From: Mycolicibacterium sp. J2
Lineage (GTDB): Bacteria; Actinomycetota; Actinomycetes; Mycobacteriales; Mycobacteriaceae
NCBI RefSeq assembly: GCF_026240945.1
Contig: NZ_JAPFPY010000002.1
Coordinates: 1 to 64,000 of the forward strand
Direction of reading: 5' to 3'
DNA length: 64,000 nucleotides
Shown here: one piece after another, positions 16,465 to 25,700 of the stretch
How the letters are laid out: each line of letters starts with the position of its first letter
Position numbering within the stretch: the stretch's first letter is position 1
The notes under the pieces: model-generated
Told to the model about the DNA's origin: nothing
The model's input: the letters and a program-made list of their open reading frames with translations, nothing else
The model's database searches: none
Program-made: the position numbers and the translations under genes

Positions 16465-18483
16465 TTACCAGTGCACCCCCGGTATCAACCGGACAGCTCG
16501 CTTCACCGGCCGGGGCACTCGCGCGGTACGGGGGGCGCGGACCGCCCTCCTGGGCTGGCGCGTCACCGGCGGCGGTGCGTCGGAGGGTTCCATGGGCTCG
16601 GCCGTCGCCTCGCCCCTGGCGGCAGCCGAATCCGGGTAACCCAGGTAGATCTGATGCAGCACCCGCCTCGACAGCCGCGGGGTGAAGTAGGTCCCCAGAT
16701 CGGCCAGCGTGCCGACCGGGGTGTCGATCCGGGCCGGCTTCTCGATCAGGCCCCGCACCACCATGGCGGCGGCATGCTCGGCGGTGATCGGCGGCATCGG
16801 GTTCAACCGTTTGGACGGCGCGATCATCGGGGTGCTCACCAGCGGCATGTGGATGTTGGTGAAGGTGATGTGATCCGAGAGCGTCTCGGTGCCGACCACC
16901 TCGGCGAAGGCATCCAAGGCTGCCTTGCTCGGCAGGTAGGCGCTGTATTTGGGACTGTTGGCCTGGACCCCCGCACTCGACACGTTGACCACGTGCCCGA
17001 AACGCCTTTCCCGCCAATGCGGTAGCAGCGCGAGCACCATGCGGACCGCCCCGAAGTAGTTGACGGCCATCACTCGCTCGTAATCGTGCAGGCGGTCCGT
17101 GGAGGCCGCCACGGACCGGCGGATCGACCGTCCGGCGTTGTTCACCAGATAATCCACGTGCCCGAACCGGCCGAGGATGTCCTTGACGGTGTGCTCCACC
17201 GACGCCGAATCGGTGACGTCACACGTGAAGGCGTGGGCTTTCCCACCGGCAGCGCGGATCTCGTCGATCAGCTCGTCGAGCGCATCGGCATTGCGGGCCA
17301 GGGCGAAGACCGTCGCCCCGCGTTGCGCGACGGCGACCGCGGAGGCCCGGCCGATACCACTGGAGGCCCCGGTGATGATGACGTGCCGTCCGACCAGCGG
17401 ACCGTCCGGATCGTCCCGACGGGCCCGGTCCGGGTCCAGATGCTCGGCCCAGTAGCGCCACAACTTCGGTGCATACGTTGCGAATTCGGGTACCTCGATG
17501 CCGGTGCCGCGCAACGCCTGCGCCGTGTGCTCGGCGGTGAACGTGGGGGCGAGGTCGACGACATCGAGTATTTCGGGCGGGATCCCGAATTGGACAGCGG
17601 CCATATTGCGCAGCACTTTGGCCCGGCCGGTCGCCTTCAGGACCGGCATCGCCGTCACGCTGGGCAGCGCGCCGCGCAGCCGTGGTAGGCCGGCCTCCCT
17701 CGCCACTCCACGGTAGATGTCGCTCAAGCCAATGGATTTCGGTGCGGTCAGGTGGAACGTGCGCCCGTCGTGGTCGGGGCTGTGCATCAACTCGACGACG
17801 GCTTCGACCACGTAGTCCACCGGCACGATATTGGTGCGCCCGACGTCGGGCAGCACCATCGGAGTGACGCGGGGCAGTATCGCCAGTTTTGCGAGCAACC
17901 CGAAGAAGTAGTACGGGCCATCCACCTTGTCCATCTCGCCGGTGCGGGAGTCGCCGACGACCGCCGCGGGCCGATAGATCCGGTATCGCAGCCCGCTGGC
18001 CCGGACCAGTTGTTCGGCCTCGAACTTGGTCTGGTGGTACGGCGTGGGCAGATCCTGGGCGACGTCGAAATCGTCTTCGGTGTAGACCCCCGGATAGCTA
18101 CCGGCGACGGCGATGGAGGACAAATGCTCCAAGGTGGCGCCCAAGCGTCGGGTCAGGTCGATGACGGCGGCGGTGCCCTCCACGTTGGCCGTCCGTTGCT
18201 GGGCGGCCGGGGCGGTGAAGTCATAGATCGCCGCGCAGTGCGCCACGTGGTCGATGGTCCCCAGCTCGGCGAGCACCTCGTCGGTGAGCCCCAAGCCCGG
18301 TACCGCCAGGTCTCCCACCAGTGGTTTGACTCGCGACCCCCAGGATTGCGCGAGCTGCTCGAAGCGGCCGAGCGAGCCTCGCCGCACCAGCACCCAGACC
18401 TGCGCCTGGTCGTCGCGCTGCAAAAGCCGGGACACGATACGACGGCCGATAAACCCAGTACCGCCGGTAACGACATAATTCAT
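16465..18483 (-). CDS. acrA1: fatty acyl-CoA reductase, two-domain SDR protein (AcrA1 type)
   Basis: A 672-residue fusion of two short-chain dehydrogenase modules. The N-terminal half (about 1-365) is an extended SDR or thioester-reductase-like domain starting MNYVVTGGTGFIGR. The C-terminal half (about 375-645) is a classical SDR with VIITGASSGIGRA, NNAGRSIRRS and the YSAYLPSK active-site Tyr and Lys. This layout matches mycobacterial acyl-CoA reductases such as Rv3391, which reduce fatty acyl-CoA towards alcohols or wax-ester precursors. Start taken at ATG 18483, right before the Rossmann motif; an ATG at 18522 would add 13 residues. It is co-directional with iunH. Confidence 0.82.
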   Translation of the reverse strand: MNYVVTGGTGFIGRRIVSRLLQRDDQAQVWVLVRRGSLGRFEQLAQSWGSRVKPLVGDLAVPGLGLTDEVLAELGTIDHVAHCAAIYDFTAPAAQQRTANVEGTAAVIDLTRRLGATLEHLSSIAVAGSYPGVYTEDDFDVAQDLPTPYHQTKFEAEQLVRASGLRYRIYRPAAVVGDSRTGEMDKVDGPYYFFGLLAKLAILPRVTPMVLPDVGRTNIVPVDYVVEAVVELMHSPDHDGRTFHLTAPKSIGLSDIYRGVAREAGLPRLRGALPSVTAMPVLKATGRAKVLRNMAAVQFGIPPEILDVVDLAPTFTAEHTAQALRGTGIEVPEFATYAPKLWRYWAEHLDPDRARRDDPDGPLVGRHVIITGASSGIGRASAVAVAQRGATVFALARNADALDELIDEIRAAGGKAHAFTCDVTDSASVEHTVKDILGRFGHVDYLVNNAGRSIRRSVAASTDRLHDYERVMAVNYFGAVRMVLALLPHWRERRFGHVVNVSSAGVQANSPKYSAYLPSKAALDAFAEVVGTETLSDHITFTNIHMPLVSTPMIAPSKRLNPMPPITAEHAAAMVVRGLIEKPARIDTPVGTLADLGTYFTPRLSRRVLHQIYLGYPDSAAARGEATAEPMEPSDAPPPVTRQPRRAVRAPRTARVPRPVKRAVRLIPGVHW

Positions 18484-18673
18484 GCGGTCATGGTCGTCCT
18501 TGAGACGGCGCACGTCAACCATGGGTTTTGGGCGTGGGCGTCAATTCCTCGCGGCGAGCGTCATGTCGATGTCACCCATGCCGCGCACAGGGCTTACGAG
18601 GACAACGCCTAGCGGGACAACGTAGCCATGGCGAGTCGTTCGTCGGCCTGCTCCACTGCAACGTCGGGGACCG

Positions 18674-18997
18674 TCAGGTCAACGGGGAGCCGGTGCTGGG
18701 ATCAAGTCTGGTCGCCGTCACGTTCAGGATGCACGTCGGATCCATCCCCGCCATATCCTGGTGAAACGCGGGGCTCTGCAGGTAGGCCCGCTCGAGGGAC
18801 TCGAGATCGGCTCCGTCGGGATAGGACGCGAGGACGTAGAGGCGATGGTCGGTGTCGTCCGGGCTGGTCCAGATGCCGTGCAGGGTGATGTCGAATTCCC
18901 CTACGGTGCCAAGATGTCGAGGATAGACGTCGTGTTGGTAGGTCCGTAGCGACTGCGCATCTTTCAGGGTGTACACGCGCCATTGGTAGACGCTCAT
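18674..18997 (-). CDS. NIPSNAP-like small protein
   Basis: A 107-residue protein starting MSVYQWRVYTLK, with the dimeric alpha/beta-barrel look of NIPSNAP proteins: a beta strand with YxWRxYTL, a helix, FDITLHGIWTSPDD, then LYVLASYPDG and a helix ending SPAFHQDM. NIPSNAP domains often accompany enzymes that act on small hydrophobic substrates, but no reaction can be assigned. ATG 18997 overlaps the stop of the quinone oxidoreductase (ATGA), so the two are co-translated and probably act together. An in-frame start at 19030 was rejected because it lies inside that gene. Confidence 0.6.
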   Translation of the reverse strand: MSVYQWRVYTLKDAQSLRTYQHDVYPRHLGTVGEFDITLHGIWTSPDDTDHRLYVLASYPDGADLESLERAYLQSPAFHQDMAGMDPTCILNVTATRLDPSTGSPLT

Positions 18998-20028
18998 GGC
19001 TGCTGCTCGGCCCAGGGCAGCAGTACGCACTTGCCCGTCGAATGGCGGTCTTCGATCAGCCGGTGCGCCGCGGCCGCCTGCGACAACGGCAGTTGTGCCC
19101 CCAGTTCAACCTTGAGCCGACCGTTCACTACATATTCGGCGAGTTCGGCTACCACAGAGGCTATTTCACGCCGATCACCACTGAGGTAGGGGTAGATGCT
19201 GAAGAATCCCAGCGTCTGGTTGCCGAACAACCGTCCGGCCGCGAACTCGGCGTCGAAGTCGATGACGGGGGACGTCTTGTCGGCGCCGCCGTATGCGCTC
19301 AGCCGGCCGAACGGGGCCAGCGACGCAATCGACTGGGTGAACGCCTCTCCGCCGACGTTGACCAACGCGGCGTCTACGCCGCGGCCGTCGGTCGCCTCCA
19401 TCACCTCGGCGCTCCACTGCGGTCGGGTGTAGTCGATGCAGACGTCGGCACCGAGGTTCACGACCAGCTGCCGCTTGGCCGGCGTGCTTGCTGCGCCGAT
19501 CACCTGGCGTGCACCGCGAAGCTTCGCGAGCTGAACGGCCATGGAGCCCAAGCCTCCTGCCGCAGCGAGGATCAGTACTGTCTCGCCAGGTGCGAGCCGC
19601 ACGCCGTCGCGAAGTAAGAGGTGGGCGGTCACGCCTTGGACGAGCAGCGCGGTGCTCTCGGCGTACCCGATCTCGCGCGGTAGCGGATACACCGCGTCTG
19701 CTGCCGCGACGACATACTGCGCGTACGCGGCCGGTTCGGCTCCCGATAGGAAACCGAAGGCCCGATCACCCTTCGCCACGGTCGAGGCGCCCGCACCGAC
19801 CTCTTGCACGGTGCCGGCGAATTCGGCGCCCAGCAGGTGGGGTAGTGGAGGCTGAAACGGATAGTTGTTTCTGCGTTGTTCGATATCGGCGAAGTTGATT
19901 CCCGCGGCCTCGTTGCGGATCAGCACCTGCCCCGGGCCCGGTTGGGGAATGGGAACGTCTTCGTAGACGAGGCTTTCGGGTGGCCCGTATCGATGGATCC
20001 GGATGGCCTTCATGGTGTCGCTGCTCAT
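18994..20028 (-). CDS. NADPH:quinone oxidoreductase-like MDR enzyme
   Basis: A 344-residue medium-chain reductase without the structural zinc cysteines, which places it in the quinone oxidoreductase branch. It shows VYEDVPIPQPGPGQVLIRNEAAGINFADIEQR-type N-terminal spacing (given in part: GPGQVLIRN, GINFADIE), the GAEFAGTVQEVGAG segment, and the Rossmann AAAGGLGSMAVQLAK (about 150-165). The start at ATG 20028 is preferred because GGAG stands 9 bases before it; ATG 20040 lacks a ribosome-binding site. It is divergent from a MarR gene across a 86-bp AT-rich region with a clear palindrome. Confidence 0.8.
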   Translation of the reverse strand: MSSDTMKAIRIHRYGPPESLVYEDVPIPQPGPGQVLIRNEAAGINFADIEQRRNNYPFQPPLPHLLGAEFAGTVQEVGAGASTVAKGDRAFGFLSGAEPAAYAQYVVAAADAVYPLPREIGYAESTALLVQGVTAHLLLRDGVRLAPGETVLILAAAGGLGSMAVQLAKLRGARQVIGAASTPAKRQLVVNLGADVCIDYTRPQWSAEVMEATDGRGVDAALVNVGGEAFTQSIASLAPFGRLSAYGGADKTSPVIDFDAEFAAGRLFGNQTLGFFSIYPYLSGDRREIASVVAELAEYVVNGRLKVELGAQLPLSQAAAAHRLIEDRHSTGKCVLLPWAEQQP

Positions 20029-20065
20029 CACTGTCTCCATCGTGAGCTAAATTAGTAGGTGTAAT

Positions 20066-20088
20066 CAAACTATATGCGTATTAGTTTG
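20066..20088. promoter_or_regulatory. MarR-type operator candidate
   Basis: CAAACTA and TAGTTTG form perfect 7-bp inverted arms around a 9-bp centre (TATGCGTAT), in the gap between the quinone oxidoreductase and the MarR gene. The 23-bp size and dyad fit a MarR dimer site, and the surrounding sequence is much more AT-rich than the coding DNA. It could control both divergent genes. Confidence 0.55.
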
Positions 20089-20114
20089 GTCATGCCAACT
20101 AGTTCTCGCCGAAA

Positions 20115-20585
20115 GTGACGGGCGACATGCCGCAGCAGGAACCACCCGCGCAGCGAATCCATCCGGCGATGGTGAAGCTGATTCACCAGATGAGCCGCCC
20201 CGAGACGCGCACCAAGCTGCTGGGCGATGCCGGGCACGACCTGACGCCCGTCGACGTCGACCTGCTGCGGACCATCATTGCCAGACAACCGGTGAGGGCC
20301 TCGCACCTGTCCGATGCGCAGGCGGTCGACAAGTCGACGATCACCCCCCAGATCCGCCGACTGGAGCGACGCAAGTTGATCACGCGGAGAACAGATCCCA
20401 CTGATCGCCGGGCCGTGTTGCTGAGCGCGACCGCGCTGGGGCGCGAGACCAGTCATCGGATGGACTCCACCGGCACCGAATTCATCGAAACCGCATTGCG
20501 GCATTGGCCGAAGAAGGATCAAGCCATGTTCGCCACCTTGTTCTGCCGTTTCGTCGATGACCTCGCTGATCAGCCTGCCCACTAA
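20115..20585 (+). CDS. MarR-family transcriptional regulator
   Basis: A 156-residue winged-helix regulator. The DNA-binding part (about 45-115) has VDLLRTIIARQPVRASHL, then SDAQAVDKSTITPQIRRLERRK-type recognition helix sequence and the wing RRTDPTDRRAVLLSAT. Flanking helices would make the dimer interface. GTG 20115 is used; ATG 20127 is an alternative. It is divergent from the quinone oxidoreductase and 55 bp before a second MDR enzyme, so it likely represses one or both in the absence of a quinone or aldehyde-like ligand. Confidence 0.82.
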   Translation: MTGDMPQQEPPAQRIHPAMVKLIHQMSRPETRTKLLGDAGHDLTPVDVDLLRTIIARQPVRASHLSDAQAVDKSTITPQIRRLERRKLITRRTDPTDRRAVLLSATALGRETSHRMDSTGTEFIETALRHWPKKDQAMFATLFCRFVDDLADQPAH

Positions 20586-20640
20586 GCTGGTCGACGCGCC
20601 CTTATCGCGCACCCCCGCGAGCAGTAACGAGGTATCACGT

Positions 20641-21774
20641 ATGACTGTTGATCTCCCTGGCGAAGCCCTCGAACTGCGATCGCTGGTCACCTCGGCAGGC
20701 GTTCTCGAACTCTCGCTGCACGACGTGCCTGTTCCGACCCCAGCCGCACACCAGGTCCTCGTACGCATCGAGGCGTCGCCGATCAACCCCTCCGATTTGG
20801 GCCTGCTCGTCGCCGGCGCGGACATGACCCGCGCGACGGTCACGGGCACACCCGATCGTCCCGTTGTGACCGCGCCCCTCGTCGAGGGTGCGGCAAACAC
20901 CATGACCGCTCGCCTCGACAAGTCCCTGCCCGTCGGCAATGAGGGCGCCGGTACCGTGGTGGCGGCGGGATCGTCCGATGCGGCCCAAGCCCTGCTGGGC
21001 AAGACCGTGGGCATCGCCGGCGGGGCCATGTATGCGCAATACCGTGTCGTCGACGCTCGAGCATGCCTGGTCCTGCCCGACGGCGCTTCGGCGAAGGACG
21101 GGGCATCGTCGTTCGTCAATCCCTTGACCGCACTCGGCATGACCGAAACAATGCGCCGTGAGGGACATACAGCTCTGGTCCATACCGCCGCGGCATCCAA
21201 TCTCGGCCAGATGCTGGTCAAGCTCTGCCAGAAGGACGGCATCCCGCTGGTCAACATCGTGCGCAAGCCCGAGCAAGAGGAGCTGCTGAAATCGCTTGGC
21301 GCAGTGCACGTCCTCAACTCGACGTCGCCGTCATTCACGGCAGATCTCGTCGACGCTCTCAAGGAGACCTCGGCGACCCTTGCTTTTGACGCCACGGGCG
21401 GTGGAGTGTTGGCCAGCCAGATCCTCAACGGCATGGAGGTCGCGGCCAACGCGAGCTCGGGGGAGTACTCACGCTACGGGTCGAGCGTGCACAAGCAGGT
21501 GTACATCTACGGCGGACTCGATACCAGCCCGACGGTCCTCACCAGGAACTTCGGCATGGCATGGGGCATCGGGGGATGGCTGCTCACCCCCTTTCTTCAG
21601 GGCGCCGGCGACGAGACCATCAGGCGGATGCGCGCCCGCGTGGCCGACGAACTCACCACGACCTTCGCAAGCAGCTACACCCGCGAAGTGTCATTGCCCG
21701 GAATGCTCCAACCGGATGCCTTCACCGAGTACGTCAAACGGGCGACAGGGCAGAAGTTCCTCGTAACGCCGTGA
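20641..21774 (+). CDS. MDR-family zinc-type dehydrogenase/reductase
   Basis: A 377-residue medium-chain dehydrogenase-fold protein. Visible are VLVRIEASPINPSDLGLL near residue 40, VGNEGAGTVVAAG near residue 98, and a nucleotide-binding segment HTAAASNLGQMLVKLCQ (about 178-194) in which a SNLGQ sequence takes the place of the usual glycine motif. No catalytic zinc Cys or structural Cys cluster is present, so it is probably a zinc-independent reductase of enone-like or quinone substrates. ATG 20641 follows CGAGGT. It may belong to the MarR-controlled module. Confidence 0.7.
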   Translation: MTVDLPGEALELRSLVTSAGVLELSLHDVPVPTPAAHQVLVRIEASPINPSDLGLLVAGADMTRATVTGTPDRPVVTAPLVEGAANTMTARLDKSLPVGNEGAGTVVAAGSSDAAQALLGKTVGIAGGAMYAQYRVVDARACLVLPDGASAKDGASSFVNPLTALGMTETMRREGHTALVHTAAASNLGQMLVKLCQKDGIPLVNIVRKPEQEELLKSLGAVHVLNSTSPSFTADLVDALKETSATLAFDATGGGVLASQILNGMEVAANASSGEYSRYGSSVHKQVYIYGGLDTSPTVLTRNFGMAWGIGGWLLTPFLQGAGDETIRRMRARVADELTTTFASSYTREVSLPGMLQPDAFTEYVKRATGQKFLVTP

Positions 21775-21875
21775 TTATCAACCACATTCGGAATAACCGG
21801 CCGATGGCGTGTCGAGGCGAGCCGCCATCGGCTAGCGTCAGCCCCGAGCTCGTCACACCAGCAAGGGAGCCCCGT

Positions 21876-22745
21876 ATGCCGATCGATCCGGGCGCCGTCG
21901 GCGCCACCACCGAACCCCAGGATTTCACCTGGACCGACCGCGAGACGCTGCTGTACGCGCTCGGCGTGGGCGCCGGCGTCGACGATCTGGCGTTCACCAC
22001 CGAGAACAGCCACGACATCGACCAACAGGTGCTGCCCACCTTCGCGGTGATCGCCTGCTCGCCGTTCGCGGCCGCCCTGCGGATCGGCACCTTCAACTTC
22101 GGCATGCTGCTGCACGGTTCGCAGGAGATCCGGCTGCACCAGCCGTTGCCGCCGGCCGGCCGGCTGCGGGTGCACTCGGAGGTCGCCGACATCCAGGACA
22201 AGGGTGAGGGCAAGAACGCCGTGGTGATGCTCAAGGGCTACGGCGCCGACCCGGACAGCGGGGTGGTCGTGGTGGAAACGCTGACCACCGTCGTGATCCG
22301 TGGCGAGGGCGGTTTCGGTGGCCAACCCGGGCAGCGCCCACCCGCCCCCGAGTTTCCCGACCGGGCCCCCGACGCCACGGTGGCGCTGCCGACCCGCGAG
22401 GACCAGGCGCTGCTGTACCGGCTGTCCGGCGACCGCAATCCGCTGCACAGCGACCCGTGGTTCGCGCAGACGCTGGCCGGCTTCCCCAAGCCGATCCTGC
22501 ACGGGTTGTGCACCTATGGGGTCGCGGGCCGGGCGTTGGTGGCCGAACTCGGCGGCGGGGATGCCACCAAGGTTCATGCCATCGCCGCGCGCTTCAGCTC
22601 CCCGGTGTTCCCCGGCGAGACGCTGACGACCACCATCTGGCGTACCGGCCAGGGGCGCGCGGTGTTCCGTACCGAAGCGGCTGCGCCGGACGGTTCGGGT
22701 GCCCGGGTGGTCCTCGACGACGGTGCCGCGGAGTTCACCGACTGA
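21876..22745 (+). CDS. htdY: 3-hydroxyacyl-thioester dehydratase (MaoC-like)
   Basis: A 289-residue double hot-dog protein resembling HtdY (Rv3389c), a 3-hydroxyacyl-CoA dehydratase active on long-chain substrates. Recognisable are DRETLLYALGVGAG near the start, ENSHDIDQQVLPTFAVI, LLHGSQEIRLH, EVADIQDKGEGKNA and, in the second hot-dog, the hydratase-2 motif with YRLSGDRNPLHSDP and FPKPILHGLCTYG. The catalytic Asp and His of that motif are present. ATG 21876 follows AAGGGAG. The gene is next to acrA1 in M. tuberculosis but here is separated from it by the MarR/MDR module. Confidence 0.88.
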   Translation: MPIDPGAVGATTEPQDFTWTDRETLLYALGVGAGVDDLAFTTENSHDIDQQVLPTFAVIACSPFAAALRIGTFNFGMLLHGSQEIRLHQPLPPAGRLRVHSEVADIQDKGEGKNAVVMLKGYGADPDSGVVVVETLTTVVIRGEGGFGGQPGQRPPAPEFPDRAPDATVALPTREDQALLYRLSGDRNPLHSDPWFAQTLAGFPKPILHGLCTYGVAGRALVAELGGGDATKVHAIAARFSSPVFPGETLTTTIWRTGQGRAVFRTEAAAPDGSGARVVLDDGAAEFTD

Positions 22746-22769
22746 GTCGGAGGCGGCCAGCGCTGGCGT

Positions 22770-22785
22770 TCGAACAAATGTTCGA
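22770..22785 (+). promoter_or_regulatory. LexA (SOS) box upstream of dnaE2
   Basis: TCGAACAAATGTTCGA is a perfect dyad matching the mycobacterial LexA consensus TCGAAC-N4-GTTCGA. It ends 14 bp before the dnaE2 start codon and abuts the probable -10 box, so bound LexA would block RNA polymerase. This makes dnaE2 a direct member of the DNA-damage regulon, as known in M. tuberculosis. Confidence 0.92.
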
Positions 22786-22786
22786 C

Positions 22787-22792
22787 TAGTCT
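22787..22792 (+). promoter_or_regulatory. -10 box of dnaE2, leaderless arrangement
   Basis: TAGTCT ends 7 bp before the GTG at 22800, so transcription would begin at or within a base or two of the start codon. There is no ribosome-binding site, which is consistent with a leaderless mRNA. Confidence 0.55.
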
Positions 22793-22799
22793 GGCCGGG

Positions 22800-25700
22800 G
22801 TGGGCTGGCACAACGGACCGCCGACCTGGTCGGAGATGGAGCGGGTGCTGGCCGGCCGCGCCCGCCGTATCGAGCCGCCGACCGCGGACGGCGGGGACAG
22901 TCCGGCCTGGTCACGCAAGCGTGGCCCCTACCAGCCGGCGGGCATTGAGCGCAGCGGTTCGCGTGTCCCGTACGCGGAGTTGCACGCGCACTCCGCGTAC
23001 AGCTTTCTGGACGGGGCCAGCACGCCGGAGGAACTCGTCGAGGAGGCGGCCCGGCTGGATCTACGCGCCATTGCGCTGACCGACCACGACGGGCTCTACG
23101 GTGTGGTGCGGTTCGCCGAGGCCGCCCGCGAACTGGACGTGGCCACGGTGTTCGGAGCCGAACTGTCGCTGGGTAACGTGCCCCGCACCGAGGAGCCCGA
23201 CCCGCCGGGCCCGCATCTGCTGGTGCTGGCCCGGGGAACCGAGGGCTACCGGCGGCTGTCCCGCACGCTGGCCGCGGCGCATCTGGCCGGCGGGGAGAAG
23301 GGCAAACCGCGCTACGATTTCGACGCGCTCACCGAGGCCGCGGGCGGGCATTGGCACATCCTCACCGGATGTCGCAAAGGCCATGTCCGGCAAGCACTCT
23401 CGGAAGGGGGGCCGGAGGCCGCGGCGCGGGCACTTGCCGATCTGGTGGACCGGTTCGGCAGCGACCGGGTCAGCGTCGAACTGACCCAGCACGGCCAACC
23501 GTGCGATCACGAACGCAATGCCGCACTGGCCGAGCTGGCACCCCGGTTCGGAGTGGGGGTGGTGGCCACCACCGGTGCGCATTTCGCCGAACCGTCCCGC
23601 GGTCGGCTGGCCATGGCGATGGCGGCCATCCGGGCCCGCAACTCGTTGGACACCGCGGCCGGCTGGCTGGCCCCGCTGGGTGGCTCGCATCTGCGGTCGG
23701 GGGAGGAGATGGCCAGGCTGTTCGGCATCGACGCCGTCACCGCCGCAGCCGATCTCGGTGAGCAGTGTGCCTTCGGGCTCAGTCTCATCGCGCCCCAGTT
23801 GCCGCCGTTCGACGTCCCGCCCGGGCATACCGAGAACAGTTGGCTGCGCCACCTCGTCGAGGCCGGCGCCGCCGAACGGTACGGGCCACCGTCACACGCG
23901 CCCAAGGCCTACGCGCAGCTCGAACACGAGTTGCGGATCATCGAGCAGTTGAACTTCCCGGGGTATTTCCTGGTGGTACACGACATCACCCGGTTCTGTC
24001 GGGAGAACAACATCCTGTGCCAGGGCAGGGGTTCGGCGGCCAACTCGGCGGTCTGTTACGCGCTCAAGGTCACCAACGTCGACCCGGTCCGCAACCAGTT
24101 GTTGTTCGAACGATTCCTGTCCCCGGTGCGCGACGGCCCACCCGATATCGACATCGACATCGAGTCGGACTTGCGCGAGAAGGCCATCCAGTACGTCTAC
24201 GAACGCTACGGACGGGACTACGCCGCGCAGGTCGCCAACGTCATCACCTATCGCGGCCGCAGCGCGGTCCGGGACATGGCGCGCGCACTGGGCTTCTCGC
24301 AGGGCCAGCAGGACGCGTGGAGTAAACAGATCAGCCGATGGAACGGGTTGGCCGACTCACCCGACGTGGAGGACATCCCCGAGCAGGTGGTCGACCTGGC
24401 CACCCAGATCACCAACCTGCCCCGGCACATGGGCATCCATTCCGGGGGCATGGTGATCTGCGACCGGCCGATCGCCGACGTCTGCCCGGTGGAATGGGCG
24501 AGGATGGAGAACCGCAGTGTGCTGCAGTGGGACAAAGATGACTGCGCGGCAATAGGTCTGGTGAAATTCGATATGCTGGGTCTGGGCATGCTCTCGGCGC
24601 TGCACTATGCCATCGACCTGCTGGCCGAACACAAGGGCATCACCGTCGACCTGGCTCAATTGGACCTGTCCGAGCCCGCGGTGTACGAGATGCTGCAACG
24701 TGCCGATTCGGTCGGGGTGTTCCAGGTGGAATCCCGCGCCCAGATGGCCACCCTGCCGCGATTGAAACCCCGTGAGTTCTACGACCTGGTGGTCGAGGTG
24801 GCGCTGATCCGTCCGGGCCCCATTCAGGGCGGATCGGTGCACCCCTACATCCGGCGCCGCAACGGCCATGAGGAGGTCACCTATGACCACCCGTCGATGG
24901 AACCGGCGCTGCGCAAGACGCTGGGGGTGCCGCTGTTCCAGGAGCAGCTGATGCAATTGGCGGTCGACTGCGCCGGCTTCAGCGCCGCCGAGGCCGACCA
25001 GTTGCGCCGCGCCATGGGGTCCAAACGGTCCACCGAGCGGATGCGGTTGCTGCGCAACCGGTTCTACGACGGCATGCGCGAAAAGCACGGTATCACCGGC
25101 GCGGTCGCCGACCGTATCTACGACAAGATGGAGGCCTTCGCGAATTTCGGCTTCCCGGAGAGTCATTCGTTGAGTTTCGCGTCGCTGGTGTTCTACTCGT
25201 CCTGGTTCAAACTGCACCATCCCGCGGTGTTCTGCGCGGCGCTGCTGCGGGCCCAGCCGATGGGCTTCTACTCGCCGCAATCGCTGGTCGCCGATGCCCG
25301 CAGGCACGGAGTGCAGGTGTACGGCCCCGACATCAACGCCAGCCTGGTACACGCCACCTGTGCGAACGCGGGACTGGACGTGCGGCTGGGTCTAGGGGCG
25401 GTCCGTCATATCGGGGAGGCATTGGCCCAGCGCATCGTCGACGAGCGAACGGTGCACGGGCGGTTTGCCTCCCTGCTGGACCTGACCGCGCGGGTGCAGC
25501 TGTCGGTTCCGCAAACCGAGGCGTTGGCGACGGCCGGTGCGCTGGGCTGTTTCGGGATCACCCGCCGCGAAGCGCTGTGGGCCGCGGGTGCGGCCGCGAC
25601 CCAGCGCCCGGACCGACTCCCCGGGGTGGGAGCCTCCTCGCATGTGCCCGCGCTGCCCGGTATGACCGAACTCGAGCTCACCGCGGCCGATGTGTGGGCC

